Source of the DNA: Alkalispirillum mobile
GTDB lineage: Bacteria > Pseudomonadota > Gammaproteobacteria > Nitrococcales > Halorhodospiraceae
NCBI RefSeq assembly: GCF_003664325.1
Contig: NZ_RCDA01000001.1
Location: 1,054,001 to 1,118,000, forward strand
DNA length: 64,000 nt
Reading direction: 5' to 3'
Both the position numbers and the translations under genes were made by a program. This document shows, piece after piece, positions 1 to 13,474 of the stretch; position 1 is the first letter of the stretch, and each line of letters begins with the position of its first letter. The notes below the pieces were generated by a model. The model saw only the letters and a program-made list of their open reading frames with translations, did no database searches and was not told the origin of the DNA.

Positions 1-1176
1 GGCAACCCCCGCCGCCACCAGCAGTCGGATGATGTGCCCCTTGAGCTTGCCCTTGGCGGCCTCCTCGGCCTTGTCGCCGATGGCGATCAGGGCCGGCTCG
101 GCCATGGTGGTGGCGAAACCGATGCTGAAGGCGAACAGGTAGAGCCAGAAGAAGCCTTCCAGGGCGATCAACTGCTCGGCCATGCGCTCGCCGATGGGGA
201 ACAGGCCCAGCTTGAGGCCCACCACGAAGGCGTACAGGCCGACGATGACCAGCAGGAAGCCCACCATCACCTTGTGCAGGTGGGCGATGCGCTTGCGGAT
301 CACCAGGTACTGGAAGATCAGGATGACCCCGATGATAGGCAGCACGTCGCGCACCATCATCCCCAGATCCTTGAGCATGCCGAGCAGGACACTGCCCGCC
401 ACCGGGTCGGTCACCCCCTCGGTCTCGGCCTCCACCTGCAGGCCGTTGGCGGCCACATCGCCGGCCTCGCCGAAGGTGTACACCATGATCCCGTAGAGCT
501 GGACAGTGATCATGGGCACCATCACCGCCAACGCCACCAGCCCGAAGCCGTGGGTGAGCGCATTACGGCCCCGGATGGAGACCGCCAGGCCGATACCCAA
601 GGCGGCGATCAGCGGGACGGTGACGATATTGGTGGTCACCCCGCCGGAGTCGTAGGCCAGGCCGACGATCTCCTCGGGCGAGAAGAAGGTGACGATGACC
701 ACGGTGATGTAACCGATGATCATGTACCAGTGCAGACTGTGGCCGAGGATAATCCGCACTACGCCGAGGGCCACCACCGCCCCGACGGAGCCGGCTACCA
801 ACAGGCGCAGGGTGAAGGCGTTGACCCGCCCTTCACTGATCACCTCGGCCTGCTCGGCCACGGCAATCAGCGCCGGCTCGGCGATCACGGCGGCGAAGCC
901 AAGACAGAAGCCGAACACCATCAACAGGGGTAACGAACCGCGCTTGGCGAACTCGTTGGAGATATTCTTGCCGATGGGGAAGATGCCCAGCTCCAGGCCC
1001 TGCAGGAAGAGCGCCACGCCCAGCACGACGATGCCCAGGCCCATGACCATGGACATCATGCCCTCGGGCACCTCCTGCATCACCACGAACTGGAAGAACG
1101 CCACCACCGCGATGATGGGCAGCAGGTTGCGGAAGGCGTGCTTGAGTATCCCGTAGAATTCCTTGAGCTGATTCAC
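1..1176 (-). CDS. DUF1538 (UmpAB-type) cation/proton antiporter, partial
   Basis: An open frame on the minus strand runs off the left edge, so the C-terminus is missing. The start is a GTG at 1176, reading VNQLKEFYGILK. Two internal repeats are visible: GFAAVIAEPALIAVAEQAE near 841-900 and GFATTMAEPALIAIGDKAE near 61-120. DUF1538 proteins of Halomonas (UmpA and UmpB) work as a two-subunit Na+(K+)/H+ antiporter in the inner membrane. Here both homologous halves lie in one polypeptide. A P-II-like gene ends 51 bp upstream in the same direction and may sense metabolites or nucleotides for it. Family assignment is good; ion specificity is not shown. Confidence 0.75.
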   Translation of the reverse strand, partial: MNQLKEFYGILKHAFRNLLPIIAVVAFFQFVVMQEVPEGMMSMVMGLGIVVLGVALFLQGLELGIFPIGKNISNEFAKRGSLPLLMVFGFCLGFAAVIAEPALIAVAEQAEVISEGRVNAFTLRLLVAGSVGAVVALGVVRIILGHSLHWYMIIGYITVVIVTFFSPEEIVGLAYDSGGVTTNIVTVPLIAALGIGLAVSIRGRNALTHGFGLVALAVMVPMITVQLYGIMVYTFGEAGDVAANGLQVEAETEGVTDPVAGSVLLGMLKDLGMMVRDVLPIIGVILIFQYLVIRKRIAHLHKVMVGFLLVIVGLYAFVVGLKLGLFPIGERMAEQLIALEGFFWLYLFAFSIGFATTMAEPALIAIGDKAEEAAKGKLKGHIIRLLVAAGVA

Positions 1177-1227
1177 TGATTCGTTTTCTTGGTCGCTCGT
1201 GATGGGATGGGGTGGTCGCCTTTACGA

Positions 1228-1578
1228 TCAGTCGTTGGCCCGCATGCCAGCGGCGATTTCCCGGCGGATTGCCTCAACATCAACACCGCCGGTCTCGCTT
1301 ACCGGCAGGACGAAGGCCAGCCCCTGGTCCGGCCGGAGCAGGTCCAGCTCCCGGTTGAGCCGCTCGGCAATGAGGTCGGCGGCCGCCTCGGGGAGCACCC
1401 ACAGCAAAATCTTGGTAAGCCCCCGGTAGGTAAGACCGAAGAAGGTGATCCGCTCGGGAAAGCCGATACCGCGCCCCGAGAGGATCGTGACCCCCCGGGC
1501 ACCCTCCTCTCGCGCGATCTTGATAGCACGCTCTTCCAGTTCATCGGCGATGACCGCCACCAGGAGTTTTGCCGTCAC
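1228..1578 (-). CDS. P-II family nitrogen-regulator-like protein
   Basis: A 116-residue protein close to the usual P-II length (about 112). It starts MTAKLLVAVIADELEER and has the compact alpha/beta pattern of the GlnB/GlnK/DUF3240-type trimer, with a possible nucleotide loop around GARGVTILSGRGIG. The start is GTG at 1578, set by an AGGGGAGG ribosome site just upstream. It directly precedes the DUF1538 antiporter gene. Small P-II-like proteins often bind and gate a transporter encoded beside them, so a regulatory role for that antiporter is the natural inference. No typical uridylylation tyrosine is obvious. Confidence 0.75.
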   Translation of the reverse strand: MTAKLLVAVIADELEERAIKIAREEGARGVTILSGRGIGFPERITFFGLTYRGLTKILLWVLPEAAADLIAERLNRELDLLRPDQGLAFVLPVSETGGVDVEAIRREIAAGMRAND

Positions 1579-1623
1579 ATCAGCCTCCCCTTATGGTTAT
1601 GACGCCGAGCTTAGCATGGAAGC

Positions 1624-4422
<2,799 letters not shown>

Positions 4423-4492
4423 GTCGGGGCGCCCCCTTCTCAAGTGTGATCGTTCTCACTATATCGTGACGAGGCGCTTTGACACAGTAAGG

Positions 4493-5764
4493 CTAGCGCA
4501 CGTGCGCCACCTCCTGGCCCAGCATCTCCGCGGTCACCAGGACCACACCTTTGGGGGTGACGAAGAAGCGCCGCCGGTCCTCTGCCAGATCCTCGCCAAT
4601 CACCGTGCCGGCCGGGATGCGACAACCCTCGTCGATCACCGCCTTGCGAATGCGGCAGCCCTCGCCCACCTGCACGTCGGGCAGGATAACCGCCTCGTGC
4701 ACCTCCGCGCCGGGGCGCACCACCACCTGGGAGAAGAGCAGCGAGTCGCGCACCTCCGCCCCGTGGATGATGTCCCCGCCGGAGACCATGGAGTTGATGG
4801 CCATGCCCCGCTTGCCCTCGCGGTCGTGGATGAACTTGGCCGGAGGGAGCTGCGCCTGGTAGGTCCAGATGGGCCACTCCTCGTCGTAGAGGTTCAGCTC
4901 CGGGTCCTCGCCGATCAGCTCCATGTTGGCCTGGAAGAAGGCATCCACCGTGCCTACATCGCGCCAGTAGGCCTGCCGGCCGGAGACCGGGTCGCTGAAA
5001 GGATAGGCCTGTACCTTGTGGTTGGCGATGGCCATGGGGATGACATCCTTGCCGAAGTCGCGGGAAGAGTCGAAGTTCTCCGCATCCTCACGCAGCAGCT
5101 GAAACAGGTACTCGCGGTCGAAGACGTAGATGCCCATGGAGACCAGGGCCCGATCCGGGTTACCGGGCATGGGTGTGGGGTCCCCGGGCTTTTCGTTGAA
5201 GGCCAGCACCTGGCGCGCCTCGTTCACGCTCATCACCCCGAAGGAAGAGGCACGCTTGCGCGGCACCTCCACGCAGCCCACGGTCATGGCCGCCCCGGAC
5301 TCGGCGTGGCGGGCGATCATGCCGCCGTAGTCCATCTTGTAGACGTGGTCACCGGCCAGCACCAGCACGTAGCTGGGGTTATGCGCCTTGATGATGTCGA
5401 TGTTCTGGTAGACCGCGTCGGCCGTGCCGGCGTACCACAGCGGCTTGTCCATGCGCTGCTGGGCCGGCACCAGCTCCACGAATTCGCCGAACTCACCGCG
5501 CAGAAAACCCCACCCCCGCTGGATGTGCTGGATCAGCGAGTGGGCCTTGTACTGGGTGAGCACCTCGATACGGCGAATGCCGGAGTTGATGCAGTTGGAC
5601 AGCGGAAAGTCGATGAGCCGGAACTTGCCGCCAAAGGGCACCGCCGGCTTGGTGCGCCAGTCGGTGAGGTTGGACAACCGGCCCCCGCGCCCCCCGGCCA
5701 TGATCAGCGCCAGCGTGTCCCGGGTGAGGCGACTGACGAAACGGGGGTTACATTCCAGGAACAT
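4493..5764 (-). CDS. glgC: Glucose-1-phosphate adenylyltransferase
   Basis: This enzyme makes ADP-glucose from ATP and glucose-1-phosphate, the committed step of bacterial glycogen synthesis. The 423 residues match the family length. The N-terminal nucleotidyltransferase shows [39 protein letters not shown], the GTADAV and [11 protein letters not shown] segments and [12 protein letters not shown] left-handed beta-helix follows (repeats around [16 protein letters not shown]). It begins 13 bp after the trkH stop, so the two are likely co-transcribed. No other glycogen gene is in the window. Confidence 0.97.
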   Translation of the reverse strand: MFLECNPRFVSRLTRDTLALIMAGGRGGRLSNLTDWRTKPAVPFGGKFRLIDFPLSNCINSGIRRIEVLTQYKAHSLIQHIQRGWGFLRGEFGEFVELVPAQQRMDKPLWYAGTADAVYQNIDIIKAHNPSYVLVLAGDHVYKMDYGGMIARHAESGAAMTVGCVEVPRKRASSFGVMSVNEARQVLAFNEKPGDPTPMPGNPDRALVSMGIYVFDREYLFQLLREDAENFDSSRDFGKDVIPMAIANHKVQAYPFSDPVSGRQAYWRDVGTVDAFFQANMELIGEDPELNLYDEEWPIWTYQAQLPPAKFIHDREGKRGMAINSMVSGGDIIHGAEVRDSLLFSQVVVRPGAEVHEAVILPDVQVGEGCRIRKAVIDEGCRIPAGTVIGEDLAEDRRRFFVTPKGVVLVTAEMLGQEVAHVR

Positions 5765-5777
5765 GGGTCACCTCGTT

Positions 5778-7223
5778 TCAGTTGCGCCAGAAGGCGAAGG
5801 TGAACAGGATCAGCAGGGTGAACACCTCCAGCCGCCCCATGAGCATGGCAAAGCTGGCCATCCACTTCACCGGGTCGGACTGATGCGCGAAGGTAGTCGC
5901 CACCTCCCCCAGCCCCGGACCCAGCAGGTTGAGCGAGGCGATGGTCGCACCAAAGGCGCTCTCCATGTCCAGCCCCATGGCCATGTTCAGCCCCGTGAGC
6001 ACCAGCGCCGCCAGGATGTACACGGTGTAAAAGCCCCACACCGCCTGCACCACCTGCTCCGGCACGGCCCGGTCGCCCAGTTTCACCCGGTAGACAGCAT
6101 GAGGGTGGATGGTGGCGTTCACCTCACGCGCACCCTGCTTGAACAGCAGCATGATGCGCACCACTTTCATGCCGCCGGCGGTGGACCCGGCGCAACCACC
6201 GATGAAGGAGAGACTGGCCAATACCAGCGGGATGTAAAGCGGCCACTCGGCAAAGGTTGCCGTGCCATAGCCCGTGGTGGTTAGAACCGCAACGGTCTGG
6301 AACGCGGCGTAGCGCAGCGACTCCAGCACGGAGTCATAGGTGCCGACGAAGGCCAACCCGCCGGCGATCGCCATCGTCGCGGCCAGGAAGAGCCCGAGAA
6401 ACACCCGCGCCTCGGGCGTCCGCAGGTAAACCCTCACATCGCGCGAGCGCCAGACCAGGAAGTGCAGCGCAAAGTTGATCCCGCCGAGCAGCATGAACAC
6501 GATGGCGATGAGCTCGATGGCCACGCTGTCGAAATAGCCCATGCTGGCGTCATGGGTGGAATAGCCTGCCGTGGCCACCGTCGTGTAGGCGTGGCCGATG
6601 GCGTCGAAGGGCGTCATGCCCGCCAGCCAGTAGGCCAGGGCACAGGCGATGGTCAGCGTCAGGTAGATCGCCCACAGGGCGCGGGCGGTGTGCATCAGCC
6701 GGGGGGTCAGCTTGTCATCCGCGGTCACCCGCGAGACCTCCGCCTTGTACAACTGCATGCCACCAATGCCCAGCATGGGCAGGATGGCCACGGCCAGCAC
6801 GACCACCCCCATGCCGCCCAGCCATTGCAGCTGCTGGCGGTAATACAGGATGGAGCGCGGCAGTTCATCCAGGCCCAGGATGACCGTGGCGCCGGTGGTG
6901 GTGAACCCGGAGATGGACTCGAACACCGCATCGGTGGCGGTCATGCCCAGCCCGAACATGAAGGGCAGCGAGCCCACCAGGCCGAGCACCGTCCAGAAAA
7001 GCGCAACCACCAGGAAGCCGTCCCGGACCATCAACTCCTTGCGGTCCCCCCGCACCGGCAGCCAGAACAGCACGCCGATCACGGCCACGATCAGCCAGCT
7101 CAACCCGAACGTGCCCCAGTGACCATCGCCGTAAAACAGCGACACGCCGAGCGGCGGGATGAAGTTGAAGCTGAAGATAACCACCAGCAGGCTGGTGATA
7201 CGCAGGATGGTCTTCCAGTGCAC
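5778..7223 (-). CDS. trkH: TrkH-family potassium uptake protein
   Basis: An inner-membrane K+ translocating subunit of 481 residues, the usual length. All four selectivity-filter loops can be found: SGFTTTGATVI, TTVATAGYSTH, TVAVLTTTGYG and GGCAGSTAGGMK. The last carries the conserved glycine and the KVVR helix. Such proteins form dimers gated by the cytosolic NAD/ATP-binding protein TrkA, which is not in the window. K+ uptake fits a halophile. The gene heads a leftward run with glgC and faces the efflux operon across a 231-bp divergent promoter region. Confidence 0.95.
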   Translation of the reverse strand: MHWKTILRITSLLVVIFSFNFIPPLGVSLFYGDGHWGTFGLSWLIVAVIGVLFWLPVRGDRKELMVRDGFLVVALFWTVLGLVGSLPFMFGLGMTATDAVFESISGFTTTGATVILGLDELPRSILYYRQQLQWLGGMGVVVLAVAILPMLGIGGMQLYKAEVSRVTADDKLTPRLMHTARALWAIYLTLTIACALAYWLAGMTPFDAIGHAYTTVATAGYSTHDASMGYFDSVAIELIAIVFMLLGGINFALHFLVWRSRDVRVYLRTPEARVFLGLFLAATMAIAGGLAFVGTYDSVLESLRYAAFQTVAVLTTTGYGTATFAEWPLYIPLVLASLSFIGGCAGSTAGGMKVVRIMLLFKQGAREVNATIHPHAVYRVKLGDRAVPEQVVQAVWGFYTVYILAALVLTGLNMAMGLDMESAFGATIASLNLLGPGLGEVATTFAHQSDPVKWMASFAMLMGRLEVFTLLILFTFAFWRN

Positions 7224-7367
7224 GGGTCACTCCCTGGCCAACCCGGGATCGTTGCAGTGCGGCATTGTACCCGCTCCCAGCCGGAGTACCACCCGCCGTA
7301 GGGGAACCCCACGGCTCCAACGGCATCCAATCGGGGGATGCCTGCGACGAACGCGCTGTCACACCCC

Positions 7368-7404
7368 GTTACAATCCGGGCCGATCGTGTAACAGTGGTG
7401 TTAC
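7368..7404. promoter_or_regulatory. Possible operator with three GTTAC half-sites
   Basis: The 231-bp region between trkH and the efflux operon contains GTTAC at 7368, GTAAC at 7389 and GTTAC at 7400. The last two form an inverted repeat with a 6-nt spacer, and the first two form another with a 16-nt spacer. This would suit a dimeric repressor controlling the efflux operon, whose start lies 50 bp downstream. No regulator gene adjoins. The assignment rests on symmetry alone. Confidence 0.3.
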
Positions 7405-7454
7405 CCGCCGCTGCTCTCATGGCGGGGTGCGCACTCATGGAATCGGACTAACCC

Positions 7455-8684
7455 ATGACCTCCAAGCTGATCAAAGCCCTCCGCTGGTGGCTGCCCGCCG
7501 TGCTAATCACCGGCATCGGCCTCTATGTCCTGCAACAGACCGGCCCCGACCTGGGCGCCCCGGGCATGGGCGGAGAACGCCAGCCCCGGCCGGTGGCGGT
7601 GGAGACCGCCAGCCTCACCCGCGGCCCGCTGCAGGATGTGCGCCGCTTTACCGGCAGCCTGGAGGCGGCCAATGAGTTCGACCTGGCCGCCCGCACCGGC
7701 GGCCGGCTGCGCCAGCTGATGGTGGATATCGGCGATACCGTAGAGCGGGGCCAGCTGATCGCCCGGCTGGACAGCGAGGAGCAGGAGCAGGCCGTGGCCG
7801 AGGCGAAAGCCGCCCGTGACGTGGCCCGCGCCCAGCTGGCCGAAACCCGCGCCGCGCTGGCCTCCGCCCGCAAGGAACTGGACCGCACCCGCGCGCTGCG
7901 GGAACGCCGGGTCGCCTCCCAGGCCGAACTGGAGGCGGCCGAGGCGCGGGTGGCCGCAGAGCAGAGCCGGGAGCAGTTGGCCACGGCGCAGATCGCCCAG
8001 CGCGAGGCGGCGCTGGCCGCCGCCCGGGTGCGCCTCTCCTGGACCGAGATCCGTGCCGATTGGGAGGGTGACGGCGACACCCGGGTGGTCGGCGAGCGCT
8101 ACCGCGACGAGGGCGCCTCGCTGAACGCCGGCGACCCGGTGGTCTCTTTGATGGACACGCGCACCCTGCGCGCGGTGGGCTTCGTCACCGAACGGGACTA
8201 CGCCCACCTGCATCCGGGCCAGAGCGCCCGTCTGGCCGTCGATGTCTATCCGGGGGAGCCCTTCCCCGCCACGGTGGCCCGCCTGGCTCCGCGGTTCAGT
8301 CCCGGCAGCCGCCAGGCACGCCTGGAACTGGCCGTACCCAACCCGAACGACCGCCTGCGCCCGGGCCTGTTCGCCCGCATGGCGATCACCGTGGGCGAGG
8401 CAGAGGATGCCCTCTGGGTCCCCCGCGACGCCCTGGTCCGGCGCGGTGACGAGACCGGTATCTACCTGGTGGACGACGACGTGGACGAGGGCGAGCCGCC
8501 CCGCGCCCGCTACCAGGTGGTGGTCACTGGCGTCCGCGACGGCGACCGGGTCCAGATCCGCGAGCCGGATCTACGCGGCGACGTGGTCACCCTCGGCCAG
8601 CACCTGATCCAGGATGGCAGCCCGCTGCGCCCGGAGCGGCTCACCGACGTCCTGGCCCGCCATGACGAGGATCAGGAAGGGTGA
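7455..8684 (+). CDS. RND efflux periplasmic adaptor (membrane fusion protein)
   Basis: A 409-residue adaptor that bridges an inner-membrane RND pump and an outer-membrane TolC channel. An N-terminal hydrophobic segment (residues 10-27) anchors it. It is followed by the biotinyl-lipoyl half-motif (ARTGGRLRQLMVDIGDTVERGQ), a long alanine/glutamate-rich coiled-coil hairpin (about 100-185), the second lipoyl half and a beta-barrel (PGLFARMAITVG). Its stop overlaps the RND start (GTGA), so adaptor, pump and channel form one operon. Substrates cannot be inferred; a drug or metabolite exporter is likely. Confidence 0.93.
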   Translation: MTSKLIKALRWWLPAVLITGIGLYVLQQTGPDLGAPGMGGERQPRPVAVETASLTRGPLQDVRRFTGSLEAANEFDLAARTGGRLRQLMVDIGDTVERGQLIARLDSEEQEQAVAEAKAARDVARAQLAETRAALASARKELDRTRALRERRVASQAELEAAEARVAAEQSREQLATAQIAQREAALAAARVRLSWTEIRADWEGDGDTRVVGERYRDEGASLNAGDPVVSLMDTRTLRAVGFVTERDYAHLHPGQSARLAVDVYPGEPFPATVARLAPRFSPGSRQARLELAVPNPNDRLRPGLFARMAITVGEAEDALWVPRDALVRRGDETGIYLVDDDVDEGEPPRARYQVVVTGVRDGDRVQIREPDLRGDVVTLGQHLIQDGSPLRPERLTDVLARHDEDQEG

Positions 8685-11600
8685 AGCTCGCCGCCTTCTG
8701 CGCCCAGCGCCCCGTCTTCACGGTGATGGTCACCCTCATCGCCGTGGTCCTCGGGCTGACCTCGCTGACCCGGCTGCCGGTGGACCTGCTGCCGGACGTG
8801 GCCTACCCCACCTTGACCGTCTCCACCAGCTACGCCGACGCCTCGCCCCGGGAGGTGGAGCAGCAGATCACCCGCCGGGTGGAGGACGCCGTGGCCGCCG
8901 TGCCGGGGGTGGAGCGGATCAACTCCGTGTCCGGTGAGGGCCAATCCGACGTCACGCTGAACTTCGCCTGGGGCACCAACCTGGAGCAGGCCGCCAACGA
9001 CCTGCGCGACCGCCTGGACCGGGTGGTTCCCAACCTGCCCGATGAGGCGGATCGCCCCAGGGTGCGCCAGGTGGACCTGGGCGATACGCCGATCATGATC
9101 ATCGGTGCCTCCGGCCCGCTGGATCCCATCGAACTGCGCCGCCTGGTGGACGACCAGATGGCCTACCGCCTGGAGCGGCTGCCCGGCGTGGGCGCCATCG
9201 ACATCTGGGGCGGCCTGGAACGGGAAATCGAGGTCGGCGTGGACCCGGGGCGGCTGCAATCGCTGGGGCTGACCCTGGATGGCGTGCGCGATGCCCTGAT
9301 GGAGGCAGACTTCGAGGTGGCCGCCGGCGGCCTTGAGGAGGGCCGCTACGAGCGCGCCCTGCGCATCCCCGGCCGCTTCACCGAGCTGGACGCCCTGCAC
9401 GAGATCACCCTGGCCCGAGCCGATGGCGCCTTCGTGCGCCTGGGCCAGCTGGCGGACATCCGCGACACCCACCAGCGCGAGACCCGGCGCATCCTGATCA
9501 ACGGCGAGCCGGGTATCCGGCTGGCGGTGCGCAAGCAGTCCGAGGCCAACACCGTCGCCACCGCCCGGGAGCTGCGCCGCGAGCTGGCGCGCATGAATCT
9601 GGACTACCCGGCCATCCAGCTCCAGCCGATCACGGATTCCGCCCGCTACATCGAGCGGGCCATGCGCAACCTGGGTCAGTCCATCGTACTGGGCGGCAGC
9701 CTGGCCATCCTGGTGCTGCTGTTCTTTCTGCGCGACGTGCGGGCCACCGCCGTGGCGGCCGTGGCCATCCCCATCTCGCTGGTCACCAGCTTCGCACTGA
9801 TCTACGGCGGCGGCTTCACTCTCAACCTTATGACCCTCGGGGGGCTGGCCCTGGGCGTGGGGCTGATGGTGGACAACGCCATCGTGGTGTTGGAGTCGGT
9901 GATTGCCCGGCGGGAACGCGGGGCGACGCCCTTTGAGGCCGCCGTCCAGGGCACTGGCGAAGTGGCCCCGGCGGTCATCGCCAGCACCCTGACCACCCTG
10001 GCCATCTTTCTGCCGCTGGTCTTCCTGGAGGGGCTGGCCGGGGAGCTGTTCCAGCCGCTGGCCTGGGTGGTGGCCTTCAGCCTCTTCTGCTCCCTGCTGG
10101 TGGCACTGACCCTGGTGCCGATGCTCACGGCGCTGATTCCGCAACGGGCGCGCCGCCAGTTGACTCGCGCCGGTGCGAGCGATGTCCGCCCGGTCGAGGC
10201 CGCGGAAGCCCCCCGACAGGGTGCCGGCCACCCGCTGCGGCGGATCAAAAGACGCGTTGAGCGCCTGCTCACCGGGCTCGATCACGGCTACCGCCGGCTG
10301 CTGGCCGCCACCCTGCGCAACCGCCATGCCGCCCTGGCCCTGGGCACGACGGCCTTCGTGCTGGCATTGGCCCTGCTGCCCCGGTTGGGCACCGAGCTGA
10401 TGCCCGCCACCGACGAGGGCGACGTACGCATCACCATCACCTACGAGCCGGGCACCGGGCTGGAGTTCATGGATGAGCGGATGCGGGAGATCGAAGCCCG
10501 GGTGCTGGAGTGGGTACCGGAGACCCAGGCGTGGGTGACCCGGGCCGGGAGCGGCGGCTTCCGCGCCGGTGGTGGTGCCCGCGGCAACCTGCAACTGGCC
10601 CTGGGCAGCGTCACCGAACGGGACCGCTCCAGCGAAGCCGTCGCCCAGGAACTCCGCCAGGCGCTGGCCGACATCCCCGGCGCCGATGTCCGCATCCGCG
10701 CCCGTTCCGGCATGCTGTTCCGGGGCGGCTTCGGCGGCGAGGGTGAACAACTGGCCATCGAGATCCGCGGCTTCGACCTGGACACCCTCGACCGTCTGGC
10801 CGAGGCCACCATCGAGCGGCTTGACGGCGTGCCGGGCATCACCGACCTGCGCCGCTCCCGCGACGACGGCATCCCCGAGAACCGGCTGATGATCGACCGC
10901 GCCCGGGCCGCCGACCTGGACGTCTCCCCCAGCCAGGTGGCCCGCACCCTGGAGACCGCTGTCGCCGGCACCCGGGCCGGGCTTTTCCAGGACAACGGCG
11001 AGGAAGTGGATATCCGAGTACGCCTGGCCAACGCCCGCGCCCTCGACCTGGAGGACCTGCTCGACCTCACCGTGCGCAACCGCGAGGGTGAGGCCATCGC
11101 CCTGCGCAACCTGGTCAGTCGCGAGGCGGGCACCAGCCCGCTGCGCATCGACCGGCGCGACCGCCAGCGCATCGCCCTGGTCTACGCCAACATCGCCGAC
11201 CGCGACCTGGGCTCGGTGGTGGCCGACGTGCGCGAGCGGCTGGCCGAGCAACCCCTGCCCCGGGATTACAGCTACCACCTGGGCGGCGACTACGAGGAGC
11301 AGGCCGAGGCCTTCAGCGCCCTGACGCTCACGCTGGTGCTGGCGGTGGTGCTGGTCTACATGGTGATGGCCTCACTCTATGAATCGCTGCGCGACCCACT
11401 GGTGGTGATGTTCACCGTGCCCATGGCCGCCATCGGGGTCATCCTGGCCCTGTGGCTCACCGGCACCACCCTGAACGCCCAGTCCTTTATCGGCACCATC
11501 CTGCTGGCCGGCATTGTGGTCAACAACGGCATCCTGATCGTGGACCGCGCCACCCGCTACCGGCGCGCCGGCCTGCCGCCACGGGCTGCCGCACTGCAGG

Positions 11601-11815
11601 CGGGCCGGCGCCGGCTGCGTCCGGTGCTGATGACCTCGGCCACCACCATGCTCGCCCTGCTGCCCCTGGCCCTGGGTTGGGGCGAGGGTGCCGAGGCCCA
11701 GGCCCCCATGGCCCGGGCGGTGCTCGGCGGCCTGACCAGCGCCACGGTGATCACCCTGCTGCTGATCCCGGTGGTCTACACCCTCTTCCACCCGGTAAGG
11801 AAACGCGCGACATGA
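8681..11815 (+). CDS. RND-family efflux transporter (AcrB/HAE1-like)
   Basis: A 1044-residue proton-driven pump of the usual RND size with 12 predicted membrane helices and two large periplasmic loops. The start is the GTG overlapping the adaptor stop. The TM4 relay reads [12 protein letters not shown], so the first of the two AcrB aspartates is kept and the second is Asn. The TM10 equivalent reads [12 protein letters not shown], without the AcrB lysine. Both variants are common in hydrophobe/amphiphile RND branches outside AcrB. The heavy-metal signature of CusA is absent, which argues for an organic substrate. It ends overlapping the outer-membrane gene (ATGA). Confidence 0.95.
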   Translation: MKLAAFCAQRPVFTVMVTLIAVVLGLTSLTRLPVDLLPDVAYPTLTVSTSYADASPREVEQQITRRVEDAVAAVPGVERINSVSGEGQSDVTLNFAWGTNLEQAANDLRDRLDRVVPNLPDEADRPRVRQVDLGDTPIMIIGASGPLDPIELRRLVDDQMAYRLERLPGVGAIDIWGGLEREIEVGVDPGRLQSLGLTLDGVRDALMEADFEVAAGGLEEGRYERALRIPGRFTELDALHEITLARADGAFVRLGQLADIRDTHQRETRRILINGEPGIRLAVRKQSEANTVATARELRRELARMNLDYPAIQLQPITDSARYIERAMRNLGQSIVLGGSLAILVLLFFLRDVRATAVAAVAIPISLVTSFALIYGGGFTLNLMTLGGLALGVGLMVDNAIVVLESVIARRERGATPFEAAVQGTGEVAPAVIASTLTTLAIFLPLVFLEGLAGELFQPLAWVVAFSLFCSLLVALTLVPMLTALIPQRARRQLTRAGASDVRPVEAAEAPRQGAGHPLRRIKRRVERLLTGLDHGYRRLLAATLRNRHAALALGTTAFVLALALLPRLGTELMPATDEGDVRITITYEPGTGLEFMDERMREIEARVLEWVPETQAWVTRAGSGGFRAGGGARGNLQLALGSVTERDRSSEAVAQELRQALADIPGADVRIRARSGMLFRGGFGGEGEQLAIEIRGFDLDTLDRLAEATIERLDGVPGITDLRRSRDDGIPENRLMIDRARAADLDVSPSQVARTLETAVAGTRAGLFQDNGEEVDIRVRLANARALDLEDLLDLTVRNREGEAIALRNLVSREAGTSPLRIDRRDRQRIALVYANIADRDLGSVVADVRERLAEQPLPRDYSYHLGGDYEEQAEAFSALTLTLVLAVVLVYMVMASLYESLRDPLVVMFTVPMAAIGVILALWLTGTTLNAQSFIGTILLAGIVVNNGILIVDRATRYRRAGLPPRAAALQAGRRRLRPVLMTSATTMLALLPLALGWGEGAEAQAPMARAVLGGLTSATVITLLLIPVVYTLFHPVRKRAT

Positions 11816-13299
11816 CCCGGATGAATGGCCTGCTGATCGGATTGGCCGCACTGCTGGCCAGCGGTGGTGTCCAGGCGGAGTCCCTCACCCTGGAGGAGGC
11901 GGTGCTGCGGGCGCTGGAGTCCAACGCGGCCCTGCGCTCCGAGCGCCTGGAACCGGAGATCGCCGCCACCTTTCAGGAGATCGAGCGGGCGGTCTTTGAT
12001 CCGGAGATCTTTGCCGAACTGCGCGTGCGCCGTGACCGGGAAGACCGGCTGGACGACCGGCTCGGCGACCGCTTCGCCGTGGAGACTGAGCGCGAGGACG
12101 TTCAAGCCGGCATCCGCCAGCAGTTCGCCCCGGGCACCGAGGTGGAGCTGGGCGTCACCCAGGACCGCCGACTGAGCGAGAGCGACGCGCCCGGCGCCGC
12201 CGACAGCAGCGCCCTGCACCGCTCCCGGCTCAACCTTACGCTCAACCAGCCGTTGCTCCGGGGCAGCGGGCGCGCTGTCAACCTGGTTCGCATCCAGCAG
12301 GCAGAGCTGGACACGCTGCGCTCGGAGTACGAGCTGCGCGGTTTCACCGAGGCCCTGGTGGCGGACGTGGAAACCACCTACTGGGACCTGGTACAGGCTG
12401 AGCGGGAGATTGAGCTGTTCGAGGCCTCGCTGGCCCTGGCCGAGGAGCAGATCGAGCGCACCGAGGAACGTGTCCGGCTCGGGGACCTTTCGGAGACCGA
12501 GCTGGCCCCGCTGGAGGCGGAGGCCGCCCTGCGCCGACAGGAGCTGATCGATGCCCGCAACCGCCGCGACGTGGCGCGCCTGGAGCTGCTGCAACTGACC
12601 GGTACCGATTACGCCCCCGGCGAGGCACCTGAGCTGACCCCGGAGACCGCGCCCACCCTGCCCGAGGACGCGGAGCCGGACCCGGTGGCCACCCACCTGC
12701 TGCTGGCCCTGGAGCACCGGGCGGAACTGCGCGAGGCCCGGCTGCTGCTGCAGCGCAACGAACTGGAACTGGTTCGCACCCGCAACGGGCTCCTTCCGCG
12801 GCTGGACCTGTTCGTCACCCTGGGCAAGAGCGGCTATGCCGACAGCTTTGGCTCCGCCGTGGAAGAGCTGGATGGCCGAAGCTACGACGCCGTTGTGGGC
12901 CTCCGGGTGGAACAGCCGCTGGGGCGCCGCGCCGGTCAGGCGGAGCACCGCCAGGCCGGGCTGCAGCGGGAGCAGGCCCTGCTTGGCATCGACAACCTGA
13001 CCCGGCTGGTGCAGGTGGATGTACAGAGCGCGTGGCTGGAGGTGGCGCGCAGCCAGGCCCAGATCGAAGCCACCGCCGCCACCCGGGCCGCCCAGGAGGA
13101 GAGGCTACGCGCCGAGGAGGCGCGCTTCGAGGTGGGCCAGACCACCGCCTTCGCCCTCTCGCAGGCGCAGCGCGATCTGTTGCAGGCCCAGGTGGACCAG
13201 CAGGCCGCTCAGATAGGCTACCGCCAGGCGCTGGTCGACCTCTACCGGCTGGACGGCTCACTGCTGGAGCGGCGCGGCATCCAGGCCCGGGGATATTGA
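11812..13299 (+). CDS. TolC-family outer-membrane efflux channel
   Basis: A 495-residue outer-membrane factor. An ATG at 11812 overlapping the RND stop is the natural start, although the frame is open further upstream. [20 protein letters not shown] with a cleavage near VQAE is a signal peptide. Two OEP repeats follow, each rich in helix with TYWDLVQAEREIEL-type and ARFEVGQTTAFALSQAQ-type motifs typical of the periplasmic barrel. It is the third gene of the tripartite operon and would give the exit duct. Confidence 0.92.
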   Translation: MTRMNGLLIGLAALLASGGVQAESLTLEEAVLRALESNAALRSERLEPEIAATFQEIERAVFDPEIFAELRVRRDREDRLDDRLGDRFAVETEREDVQAGIRQQFAPGTEVELGVTQDRRLSESDAPGAADSSALHRSRLNLTLNQPLLRGSGRAVNLVRIQQAELDTLRSEYELRGFTEALVADVETTYWDLVQAEREIELFEASLALAEEQIERTEERVRLGDLSETELAPLEAEAALRRQELIDARNRRDVARLELLQLTGTDYAPGEAPELTPETAPTLPEDAEPDPVATHLLLALEHRAELREARLLLQRNELELVRTRNGLLPRLDLFVTLGKSGYADSFGSAVEELDGRSYDAVVGLRVEQPLGRRAGQAEHRQAGLQREQALLGIDNLTRLVQVDVQSAWLEVARSQAQIEATAATRAAQEERLRAEEARFEVGQTTAFALSQAQRDLLQAQVDQQAAQIGYRQALVDLYRLDGSLLERRGIQARGY

Positions 13300-13474
13300 A
13301 GCCCCTGAGCGCGACCCGCACGCACATGTGCCGCAAGGGCACAGGCGCGCCTGCCCCGTATGTCTCGTAAGGCACTGTTTTTAAAGACATCACTGTTTGG
13401 CATCACCCCTGCAACGGTACGCACACGGCACACCCGGTGGTGAGCCGACCGAACACTTCTAGCGGAGGTGCACC

